Source: an uncultured Anaeroplasmataceae bacterium (GTDB taxonomy: Bacteria; Bacillota_I; Bacilli_A; Acholeplasmatales; Anaeroplasmataceae). From it: 64,000 nt of DNA. This document shows positions 8,863 through 16,338 of the stretch, piece after piece. The position numbers and the translations under genes were made by a program. The notes beneath the pieces were generated by a model. It ran no database searches and was not told where the DNA came from. It saw nothing but the letters and a program-made list of their open reading frames with translations. The first letter of the stretch is position 1; each line of letters begins with the position of its first letter. The stretch is taken from assembly GCA_949840955.1 (NCBI GenBank), contig CATKXV010000007.1, forward strand, positions 57,357 to 121,356, given 5' to 3'.

Positions 8863-10480
8863 TACTTCTCCCCGCCTTTATAACTTGAATTATTGTTTTA
8901 TCTTCCTTAAAACAATTGTCATTTGTATCATACATCATTACTTTCTCTAAATTATTCATATTTGAAAATGGAATATGTCCATCAAAATTATCCTGTAATG
9001 AAACACCAGCACCTTCAAAAAATAAGTTTCGGACCTGCGAGAATCTTTCTAGAGTCTTGTCATCATTTGTATTTGGTTGACAATAAGCTATGTTAGTTAT
9101 CTCATTTCCACTATTATCTGTGCTGGGAATAATAAGTACACCACTATTGCTAACAGTATATTCATCTAATTTTATTCTATATAAATTAGGATGAATATCT
9201 TCTGACACTTTTTCTAGATTGGCTCTATGTAATTTCTTCCATTTTTCAACTCTTTCCATTTGGGTTTGTGAATCTTTTTCTTGGAGATGAGAAATATCTT
9301 GTATTACCCGTTCACATGACATTTCATACATATTTGGATCAACATCTATAAAGCTATTCTCACAAAGTGTACACCAGTATTTTGAATTATTTTTTCTACG
9401 TTGTTCACGAAAACCACAAAATGGACAACTTAGAAAAGAAGTTTCCTCTGAATTTATATTATCTGAATCTTCAAAGGTGATTTTTAGTAATTGTTTTTGA
9501 AGATTTTTTTGCTTTTGATCATATTCTGTTCTCAAACTTGATGATTCTATAACATCTTTTTTTTCATTAACTTCTTGAAGTTCACTCAAAATCTTGTCCA
9601 CTTGTTTCAACATAAATTGCTGGTTTGTTGCTATTTGAGTAACTCTCTTTTGAGTATCGCTAGAAGTTTCCATAAGTTTCAATACATTGCTATTCATAGA
9701 TTTAATATTATTATTTATTACTTTTATTTCTTCTTCAAGTTGGACGTTCAGATCGGAAATTATTTCAGTTGTTAATTGATTGCTATTATTTACACTAATT
9801 TTTTCTTTTATAGATGTCAGCATTAGTATTATTTTATCTGAATTTAACCTTTGGTTTTTAAGAATTTCATTTTCCAAATTATAATTCGTTTTGATTCCAA
9901 GTCTTGTTTCTTCAGCGGCTTTTTCAGCTACTGTAATATAATTAGCAATCAGTCTATTTAACTTAGGAATCGCTTCATCTGAATGCTCGTTTTTTTCGAT
10001 AAAGCCTTTTAATAACAAATACACGGATTGTAATATATCTAGAATGTCTTCACATAAACGATATATACCATTAATATCTTCATTAAGTGACTCTTTAAAT
10101 TCCTTTAAGCCTTTTTCCATTTTTTCATATTTTCTAGCATAATCGTTAATCATTTCAATCATACTTTTTTGTTGATTTTTTAATTCATCCAATTCAAATT
10201 TGAAATCTTTTTTTTCTTTGCAATGTTCTTTATATGTCTCAGCAAAAATTTTCTGTGCTTGCAAATCAAATAATTTTGTAATCGTGGTTTCCATTCGCTT
10301 TCCCAATGTATAATCCATCTGATTAGAAAATTCAGTAAATCTTTCCTTAAGCCACATTTCATATTCTCTCTCAGTAAAACCATAAGTGACAATTATATTA
10401 CCATTTTTCAGTTTTGTTCTTAAAAAATTAGGACTATTATCACCTGTTGTAGAATTTTTAACCTGACTTTTTCTACTCAT
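8855..10480 (-). CDS. Coiled-coil protein with zinc ribbon
   Basis: I place the start at ATG 10480, seven bases after GAGGAG, rather than the longer frame from 10513; this gives 541 residues and an 8-base overlap with the upstream gene. Residues 8-33 carry a motif (NSTTGDNSPNF, then NGNI) that also ends the upstream protein. A long coiled coil follows. A four-cysteine zinc ribbon (CPFC, then CTLC) lies around residues 347-375, and a mixed C-terminal domain closes the protein. There is no signal or membrane segment. The role is unknown; the shared motif suggests it binds the same partner as the neighbouring membrane protein or assembles with it. Confidence 0.82.
   Translation of the reverse strand: MSRKSQVKNSTTGDNSPNFLRTKLKNGNIIVTYGFTEREYEMWLKERFTEFSNQMDYTLGKRMETTITKLFDLQAQKIFAETYKEHCKEKKDFKFELDELKNQQKSMIEMINDYARKYEKMEKGLKEFKESLNEDINGIYRLCEDILDILQSVYLLLKGFIEKNEHSDEAIPKLNRLIANYITVAEKAAEETRLGIKTNYNLENEILKNQRLNSDKIILMLTSIKEKISVNNSNQLTTEIISDLNVQLEEEIKVINNNIKSMNSNVLKLMETSSDTQKRVTQIATNQQFMLKQVDKILSELQEVNEKKDVIESSSLRTEYDQKQKNLQKQLLKITFEDSDNINSEETSFLSCPFCGFREQRRKNNSKYWCTLCENSFIDVDPNMYEMSCERVIQDISHLQEKDSQTQMERVEKWKKLHRANLEKVSEDIHPNLYRIKLDEYTVSNSGVLIIPSTDNSGNEITNIAYCQPNTNDDKTLERFSQVRNLFFEGAGVSLQDNFDGHIPFSNMNNLEKVMMYDTNDNCFKEDKTIIQVIKAGRSNA
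10395..10459. repeat. 65-bp direct repeat, copy A
   Basis: This copy encodes the N-terminal NSPNF motif of the zinc-ribbon protein. It matches copy B at 10546-10610 at 59 of 65 positions by hand alignment. The two copies straddle the gene junction 151 bases apart. Confidence 0.85.
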
Positions 10481-11174
10481 TCTTTTTCTCCTCATTTGTG
10501 ACAATATCTTCATTTGGTTTTTTATAGCTATTGTAAGGGACGTTAATATTACCGTTTTTCACCTTTGTTCTTGAAAAATTAGGACTATTATTACCTATTG
10601 TAGAATTTTTTATTTGTTCTATTGAACGTGCAAAATCTTCTTTGTTTATTTTTCTTAATTCATTCATTTCTCTGCTTACTTTTTGTGCTTTCATATCACT
10701 AATACGTTCCCATGAAAATCCTAGAACACCAATACTGAAATCAATTACTCCTAAGCAAGTTGCTAATGTATTTGCCCAATTTACTTCATTTATAGCTCCC
10801 CATATAGCAATAATGGAACCACCAATAGCTATTAATGTTATGATTATAAGAAATATAATTAAACATCTTTTTCGCCCTATACGATTCTTTTCAAAAAAAG
10901 TATCTTCGTTTAACTCCCCTTTTTCATCCATTTTATTTTTTATATTAATTATTTCTTCTCCTAATTTTTCTACCTCTTTAGAATCTTTAGACTTAAAATT
11001 TTCTATAATTCTTTCAAAATCATTTGATATAACATAATTAGGATGGATTTCTGCTATTTTTTTAAGTTTTTCCAAATAAACTTTAAATTCAATGCCTGTA
11101 TTTATATCATTTTCATTTATGAATAATGAAGTTTCATAATTCCTAATTTTGCTATAAGCCTCTTTAATATTCAT
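10473..11174 (-). CDS. Two-TM membrane protein with C-terminal NSPNF motif
   Basis: The 233-residue protein starts four bases after the RuvB-like gene, behind GGGAGAG. Residues 1-100 are helical and charged. Two transmembrane helices lie at about 104-124 and 133-153. A cytoplasmic tail ends with a motif (NSTIGNNSPNF, then NGNI) at about 189-214 that is repeated at the N-terminus of the next protein. Short GDN-type motifs of this kind occur in other bacterial conflict proteins, but I cannot name the family. It is probably a membrane docking subunit; both termini are predicted inside. Confidence 0.83.
   Translation of the reverse strand: MNIKEAYSKIRNYETSLFINENDINTGIEFKVYLEKLKKIAEIHPNYVISNDFERIIENFKSKDSKEVEKLGEEIINIKNKMDEKGELNEDTFFEKNRIGRKRCLIIFLIIITLIAIGGSIIAIWGAINEVNWANTLATCLGVIDFSIGVLGFSWERISDMKAQKVSREMNELRKINKEDFARSIEQIKNSTIGNNSPNFSRTKVKNGNINVPYNSYKKPNEDIVTNEEKKNE
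10546..10610. repeat. 65-bp direct repeat, copy B
   Basis: This copy encodes the C-terminal NSPNF motif of the two-TM membrane protein. It pairs with copy A at 10395-10459. The likely origin is a local duplication of one short module across two adjacent genes. Confidence 0.85.
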
Positions 11175-11178
11175 TTTG

Positions 11179-12615
11179 TTACTCTCCCTTTAAATAATTC
11201 AATGCCTTTTCTGTAAGACTTCTCCCTCTACCTGTAACTGAAATAAATCCAATTTTAATTAAATATCTTTCAAATTCTGAAAGATATTTCTTTGTCTCTA
11301 ATCCTACTCTAGCTGATAAAACATCTGCACTAATTACTCCATTTGGTTCTTGTAGAATTACATTTAAAATTTCGATATCCTTTTTAGTTAGCCCTATTGA
11401 ATCAATTTCTTTTTCTTTAAAATAATCCAATGCTATATCTAAATCTATATTTGTAGATGTACGAACACCTTCATCATTATATAAAGCGTTGTTTAAACCA
11501 TCTACAATAGAATTAACATAACGAATTGCTCCACGACTACGAGGTATACAAATATCAATAGCTTCATCAGTTATTGTTAATCCCTTGGACATAATTTTGT
11601 TCTTATATATTTGTTTTAATTCTTCAAAAGTATAATCAACCAATTGGAAAGTCAGTCTAAGACATCTATTTTTTATTGTATCTAATACTTTATCATCATC
11701 TGTTGTTGCTGCAACAAATGTAAATTCATCAATAGGTATTCTCTTACATTGTCCATTAATATCTAAAGGTGAAACATATACTCGATTATTTAATAATGTT
11801 AATAAGCTTGACTGAAGTTCATTTGTGAGCATATGTATCTCATCTAATGCTATTAAAACTGGTTCATTATCCCTTGCTATTCTCATGAAAAAATTTTGCA
11901 ACGCCTTTAAGGATTGTTGACTATTCCTAAATTGTGAACAATCTAATAATTCAAATTTTACTCCTAACTCATTGGCAATAAGTTGCATTAAAGTGGTTTT
12001 CCCTAAGCCGGGATTACCAAATAATAAAATGTTATCTAAATGCTTTCTTCCTTCATTTTTAGCAATAGCAATTTCCTTTAAAAGATCCTTTATAATATGC
12101 GGCTGACCAATAAAAGATTTTAAGGAATCCGGATTATAAAACGGCTTTGTTTCATATTTTTGAATAGGTTCTTTTGGCGTGGTTTCTTTTGAAACTGGTG
12201 GAACAATTGAAATTTGTGATTTTGGTTCTTCTTTAGATGGAGTTGAAGGAACAATGCCTTCAATTGAAATATTATCTAATGGCTTATCATCTTCTGTTAT
12301 ATCAATTTTAGCTCTGCCATCCATAACATCTGAAAATGAGGGTAAATCTATATCTTCAATAAGACCAAATAATTTTTGAACACGACGATCTTTTAATCCA
12401 TGATTCTTAACTATATAAGCATATTTTTCAAATGTCTCTTGCCAATAACTTAGTTTAGCTTTAATAACAATAGAATCTCCATTATTTTTCTTATATTGTT
12501 CAGAAAACAAATTACATAAATCAATTAAACATGATAAAGTTTTTTCTTGATTTTCATTTCTTGCAGCATTTAAAGCTGCTCTATATTTTTCTCTAAATAT
12601 TTCCCCAAATTCCAT
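11179..12615 (-). CDS. RuvB-like AAA+ ATPase with MIT-like N-terminal domain
   Basis: The 478-residue protein has three parts. Residues 1-90 form a helical MIT-like domain, related by pattern to the N-termini of the two upstream proteins. A Pro/Ser-rich linker runs from about 90 to 155. A RuvB-like AAA+ core follows, with Walker A GNPGLGKTT (200-208), Walker B ALDEIH (256-261), a sensor AATT and an arginine finger near 317-320. The C-terminus (about 400-478) is a RuvB-like winged helix with RGRSLTEKA. Chromosomal RuvB has no such N-terminal domain and pairs with ruvA. Here the AAA+ core is probably recruited to the ESCRT-like polymer, with a remodelling rather than branch-migration role. Start behind AGGAGAGG, 20 bases after the protease gene. 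Confidence 0.88.
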   Translation of the reverse strand: MEFGEIFREKYRAALNAARNENQEKTLSCLIDLCNLFSEQYKKNNGDSIVIKAKLSYWQETFEKYAYIVKNHGLKDRRVQKLFGLIEDIDLPSFSDVMDGRAKIDITEDDKPLDNISIEGIVPSTPSKEEPKSQISIVPPVSKETTPKEPIQKYETKPFYNPDSLKSFIGQPHIIKDLLKEIAIAKNEGRKHLDNILLFGNPGLGKTTLMQLIANELGVKFELLDCSQFRNSQQSLKALQNFFMRIARDNEPVLIALDEIHMLTNELQSSLLTLLNNRVYVSPLDINGQCKRIPIDEFTFVAATTDDDKVLDTIKNRCLRLTFQLVDYTFEELKQIYKNKIMSKGLTITDEAIDICIPRSRGAIRYVNSIVDGLNNALYNDEGVRTSTNIDLDIALDYFKEKEIDSIGLTKKDIEILNVILQEPNGVISADVLSARVGLETKKYLSEFERYLIKIGFISVTGRGRSLTEKALNYLKGE

Positions 12616-12635
12616 CTTTTCCTCTCCTACTCTTC

Positions 12636-13625
12636 TTATAATTCAATATTATTGCTTTTTGTCCATTTATTTAAAATTTCATTTATCTTTTCTGCAGAGG
12701 TTGCATTTGCATAACCATCTGCAACAACACCATTAACAGAAACTATTTTCGATTTGTTTATTCCTATACATTCTCCAAAGCGATTTAATACTGGCCCTCC
12801 AGAGTCTCCTGGATTTGAAGGTGCTGTATAAACTAAATCATTATCATCATTCTTTGTAAATCTCACTACTCCTGTAAATGGAGCAAGTCCCATAGCAAAA
12901 GCATTGCCTATAACTAAGCAATCCGCTCCTTGTAATACTTTTTCATAGTCTGATATTATCTTAATTACTGAAAATTGTTCCACCTCTTCAGGTTTAAATT
13001 TACATAATGCTATATCTGTTTTTTTATCAGAAAATAAAACATCAACTGCATAATTTTTCTTGCTTTTAGCAAATGACATCTTTATTTTTTTATAATAGCT
13101 TCCAGTTTCTTCATCAAAAATAATATGGTCATTTGTTAATAAATAACCATTAGTAGATATAATAAAGCCTGTCCCTGTAGTATCCTTAGAAGAGGTCTGT
13201 ATTGTGAGTTGTACCACTGCAGATCTATATTTTTCAAATAATTCTGCACACCACCCTTGAGATTTTGAAGTTTCCTCTATTAGCCCTTGAAAATCAATTG
13301 AATCATTTATATTATTATTTTCTTTTTTAGGAATAGACGCTCTTTTTTCCTTATTTGGTTGTGCTTTTAAAGTACTTGATAAATCAAAGCATTCTAATAC
13401 ATACTCTGTAATTCCTTTAGCATATAAATCCTTAGAAACCAAAATCCATCTATCCAAAAATGCTGCTGTCTTAGCCTTTATCAATATAGATGTGGCTGAA
13501 TTGTATGTCTTGACAGCAGCATTTAATATTTGTAAAACGTATGCCCTTGCTGCTTTCGGATTTTTTTGTTTAATTAATTCTTTAGCATTAGTATAATACG
13601 TTGCAATAATATCACTTTTACTCAT
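12636..13625 (-). CDS. Intracellular trypsin-like serine protease with MIT-like N-terminal domain
   Basis: This 329-residue protein has no signal peptide. Residues 1-80 are three-helix MIT-like, followed by a Lys/Asn-rich linker and a chymotrypsin-fold protease from about 130. The catalytic triad is visible: His167 in TNDHI, Asp204 in KTDIAL, Ser275 in NPGDSGGPV. The oxyanion glycine is kept. No PDZ domain follows, unlike HtrA/DegP. The gene overlaps the Vps4-like gene by 8 bases. Cytoplasmic trypsin-like proteases are uncommon outside conflict and quality-control systems, so a role in cleaving a partner once the assembly forms is a reasonable inference. Protease identity is secure; the MIT call is by pattern only. 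Confidence 0.9.
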   Translation of the reverse strand: MSKSDIIATYYTNAKELIKQKNPKAARAYVLQILNAAVKTYNSATSILIKAKTAAFLDRWILVSKDLYAKGITEYVLECFDLSSTLKAQPNKEKRASIPKKENNNINDSIDFQGLIEETSKSQGWCAELFEKYRSAVVQLTIQTSSKDTTGTGFIISTNGYLLTNDHIIFDEETGSYYKKIKMSFAKSKKNYAVDVLFSDKKTDIALCKFKPEEVEQFSVIKIISDYEKVLQGADCLVIGNAFAMGLAPFTGVVRFTKNDDNDLVYTAPSNPGDSGGPVLNRFGECIGINKSKIVSVNGVVADGYANATSAEKINEILNKWTKSNNIEL

Positions 13626-14814
13626 TTTTATTCCTTAAAACCTTTTCTAATTCTTCATATGGTATACCCCTATCATATGCTTCAAAGCGCATAAGGACTT
13701 CTGGCGTTACTCCATTGATATAGTTTTTAATAACATTTTCACAATCTGTAAGTGTTATTACTTCTCCCAATGCATGTTTGATTTTAGGATTTAAAATGTT
13801 TTTTACTTCTCTTCTTAATGGTTCATTCGCTATTTGCTTTATCACTGCTTTTATATCAGCTCCAGAATACCCCTTTAGCATCTGAGCAAGAAGCTGCGTG
13901 GTTACCTCTTGACTATGTGGAATTCTAGCAAGCTCTAATTCTATAAATTTCTCTCTTGCAGATTCATCCGGAAGTGGGACATAGATTTGTGTTTCAAATC
14001 TACCACCTCGCTTTAAAGCAGAATCCAACTTCCATGGTAAATTTGTTGCAGCAACAATAATTCTAAGTTGTCCATCTTTTTTTGTTTTTAAAAATCCATC
14101 CATGCAAGTTAGCATTGTAGTAAGTATAGATTTAGTATGACGAGAATCATCTGAATTTCTATCACTACATATGCTATCTATTTCATCTAAGAAGATAATA
14201 CAACGATCCAATTCTGCTGCTTGTTTAAAAATATCTCTTATGTTTTTTTCAGCCACGCCAACTACACTAGCCAAAACCTCGCTTGTTTGTACAACTGCAA
14301 TTTTACAGTTTAAGGCTCCTGCTAAACATTTTACTATATGTGTCTTACCCGTTCCTGGAGGACCATATAGTAAAATTTGGCTTCCCATTTGATCTCCTCG
14401 AAATTTTTTATAGATGTCTTTAAATTCAGGTCGAAGTGGTGCTACAACATCTACCATAAAGGCATCTTTAACCTCTTGAGCCCCTATTATATTTGTAAAA
14501 TTTAGATTTGGAACCTCATTTGAAAACCATTCTTTTGGAATGTAATATGGATCATTTGCGTTTTCTACATTAGAGGAATTCAATGTAGCATGCGTTTTTG
14601 CAATATTAGAAAGATGAGTACATGCAGACAATGCTTGCCTTTTATAAGTTTCCTTAAGTGATAGATTAACACTAGATTTTGGGCACTCCTCTAATGCAAT
14701 GCGAAGCATATCAAAGCCAATTTCGCAAACGGAATCAGTATCATCATTCCTAAGGGCATTATTAAATGCACTAACTTTATTATTAAAAATACTAATCATG
14801 CTTGCTTCTGACAT
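13618..14814 (-). CDS. Vps4-like AAA ATPase with MIT-like N-terminal domain
   Basis: This 398-residue protein matches the layout of Vps4. An MIT-like helical domain (about 6-75) and a linker lead to a meiotic-clade AAA core with Walker A GPPGTGKTH (151-159), Walker B IIFLDEID (206-213), sensor AATN (255-258), and RFETQIYVPLPDE, close to the RFEKRIYIPLPE of Vps4. A C-terminal helix (about 370-390, TPEVLMRFEAYDRGIPYEE) corresponds to the Vps4 C-terminal helix. One oddity: pore loop 1 reads ASVVG, lacking the aromatic residue of the usual K-W-x-G. In eukaryotes and archaea Vps4 disassembles ESCRT-III polymers; the gene just upstream looks like its substrate. Start behind AAGGAGAG. It overlaps the protease gene by 8 bases. 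Confidence 0.9.
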   Translation of the reverse strand: MSEASMISIFNNKVSAFNNALRNDDTDSVCEIGFDMLRIALEECPKSSVNLSLKETYKRQALSACTHLSNIAKTHATLNSSNVENANDPYYIPKEWFSNEVPNLNFTNIIGAQEVKDAFMVDVVAPLRPEFKDIYKKFRGDQMGSQILLYGPPGTGKTHIVKCLAGALNCKIAVVQTSEVLASVVGVAEKNIRDIFKQAAELDRCIIFLDEIDSICSDRNSDDSRHTKSILTTMLTCMDGFLKTKKDGQLRIIVAATNLPWKLDSALKRGGRFETQIYVPLPDESAREKFIELELARIPHSQEVTTQLLAQMLKGYSGADIKAVIKQIANEPLRREVKNILNPKIKHALGEVITLTDCENVIKNYINGVTPEVLMRFEAYDRGIPYEELEKVLRNKNE

Positions 14815-14825
14815 ATATGCTCTCC

Positions 14826-15452
14826 TTATTTTTTCTTATTTTCTTCTTCAACAATACCAGCATAATCGATGTCCCCAGTGGAAGAATCAATATGTTCTAC
14901 AGGCTTAGAAATTGCTTCAGGTGTAACCTTTGCCTTAATTCTTTCCATCATTGCTGCATATTCAGCCTTGAATTGATCTGACATTTCTTCTTCATTTGTT
15001 CCATCTAGACGACTCGTTAGTGTACTCTCGGTTGATTGTGGAGAAAGAACACCATCTAAAATAGAGTTCAACTTCTCTATTTCATCTGCTGGTTTTTGCA
15101 TATCTTTAAAAATTCTTTTAATGCTATTACCAAGTTTTTTAAAATTAGGTGACTCTGATAATAACCCTTTACATCCAGCAATAGCATCTGGAAGAGATGC
15201 TAGATTAGATGCCACTTGAGATGTACATGCACCTAATTCTATATTGGCTTTTAAAGTAGACAATTGTTCAGCTAAAGAGTAAACCCCAATTTTTTGTTTA
15301 ATTAATTGTTTAGCTCTAGCATCATCTCCACGCATTGCAGCTTGGTCAATATGATAATCATACTTCTCTCCAAACCTGTGTAAATCTCTATAGGACTTAT
15401 CTAGTTTGTCTAAAGCACTAATAATTTTTTCTTCATTACTTAATTTTGCCAT
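14826..15452 (-). CDS. ESCRT-III-like protein with MIM1-like motif
   Basis: This 208-residue, almost entirely helical protein follows the pattern of Snf7/CHMP proteins. A basic helix pair (about 1-70) contains a turn like that of ESCRT-III (AAMRGDDARAKQLI at 38-51). Further helices run to about 135, with a Lys-rich stretch at 105-120. An acidic C-terminal half contains ESTLTSRLDGT at 142-152, close to the MIM1 consensus (D/E)xxLxxRLxxL, and a weaker second copy near 164-176. MIM1 is the helix by which ESCRT-III proteins bind MIT domains. The next gene is Vps4-like with an MIT-like domain, 11 bases away. I infer a membrane-bound polymer subunit. PspA/Vipp1 are the usual bacterial relatives, but they lack MIM motifs. 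Only a profile search can confirm homology. Confidence 0.65.
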   Translation of the reverse strand: MAKLSNEEKIISALDKLDKSYRDLHRFGEKYDYHIDQAAMRGDDARAKQLIKQKIGVYSLAEQLSTLKANIELGACTSQVASNLASLPDAIAGCKGLLSESPNFKKLGNSIKRIFKDMQKPADEIEKLNSILDGVLSPQSTESTLTSRLDGTNEEEMSDQFKAEYAAMMERIKAKVTPEAISKPVEHIDSSTGDIDYAGIVEEENKKK

Positions 15453-15474
15453 TGTTCTTTTTCCTTTCTTCTTT

Positions 15475-16086
15475 TTAAGCTATATTTTTTTTCTTTTCAT
15501 CTTTTCTATTTGGAATTGCTAGTTCTGCTGCTTTAATAATTTCTTCTATTTCTTCAGGTGTTGGAATATCCATTACTCTACGAACATTAGCCTCATGATC
15601 TTCTAATTCATCTAACGAAGAATCAAGAATCCTGTTTTGTGAAGTTACACTCATTGCTTCATCAGAAAGAGTCCTTAATAAAGTAACTGCTATTTCTCTT
15701 AGTTCTTGTAAATATTTAACACTACTAGCTGCCTTCATTAAAGCATGTTCAGGAATAGCTTTCCAAACATCGCTATAATCTCCTGAAGAAATTTTTGCCT
15801 GAGACACTTCAATTACAGCCTTGAAAATATTAATAATAGCCGTAAATTTTTCAATGTTCAATTGTTTTGCTTTAACTCCTGCTCTAGTTTCCACAAGTTT
15901 TAGGTGTTCATTCTTTAATCGATACTCATAAAGACGAACAACATCTTCTAAAAGAAAAAACTCTACTAACGCTTCTCTATCAAATATGGAAATTTTTTCT
16001 GGAGAATTCTTGCGATAGTCCTCAGCTCTTTTTACACGAAACTTATGTGATGTAATATATTGTTGCATCATTCCATATAGGTACAA
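15475..16086 (-). CDS. Helical protein, first gene of the ESCRT-like operon
   Basis: About 203 residues, nearly all helical, no membrane segment. The C-terminal third is acidic and ends with TPEEIEEIIKAAELAIP before a Lys-rich tail, so it could carry an MIT-interacting helix like its neighbour. It may be a second, diverged ESCRT-III-like subunit or an accessory factor; I cannot decide. The start is unclear: TTG at 16086 opens the frame, ATGs occur at 16071 and 16068, but the best ribosome site (GGGAAGG) lies about 8 bases before an in-frame ATT at 16098. The stop is 22 bases before the next gene. Confidence 0.75.
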   Translation of the reverse strand: MYLYGMMQQYITSHKFRVKRAEDYRKNSPEKISIFDREALVEFFLLEDVVRLYEYRLKNEHLKLVETRAGVKAKQLNIEKFTAIINIFKAVIEVSQAKISSGDYSDVWKAIPEHALMKAASSVKYLQELREIAVTLLRTLSDEAMSVTSQNRILDSSLDELEDHEANVRRVMDIPTPEEIEEIIKAAELAIPNRKDEKKKNIA

Positions 16087-16159
16087 TGGTTGTCTAATCT
16101 TTGTACCTTCCCTTTCTTAATATTATAAATGATATTAGACTTATCATTTTTGCCACTGA

Positions 16160-16305
16160 TGATTATAATCAGTGTTAAAATATATACAGAGATAAAATAA
16201 AAGGACATATTCTAGCCTTTTTCGATAAATATCTCTACCAAATTATTGCCATATTTGGGAATTTATGGTAAAATTTTAGTAAGATTTTGTCGCTGATTAT
16301 AATCA
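16160..16305. promoter_or_regulatory. Operon promoter region with two copies of a 12-bp palindrome
   Basis: The perfect palindrome TGATTATAATCA occurs at 16160-16171 and again at 16294-16305, both upstream of the ESCRT-like operon. Each copy contains a TATAAT hexamer, so a regulator bound there would cover a -10 element. The first copy is flanked by CACTGA/TCAGTG arms. No convincing -35 is seen. The second copy lies beside a GTCACTT/AAGTGAC hairpin at 16311-16326 that has a T run on the plus strand. Confidence 0.5.
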
Positions 16306-16338
16306 TTTGTGTCACTTCAAAAGTGACATTTTATTTTT

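Noticed and set aside
10180..10392. Minus-strand ORF in another frame of the zinc-ribbon gene
   Set aside because: Shadow of the real frame; no ribosome site.
13618..14814. FtsH or ClpX-type protease-linked ATPase
   Set aside because: No zinc-protease domain, no ClpP loop; motifs and C-terminal helix fit the Vps4/katanin clade better.
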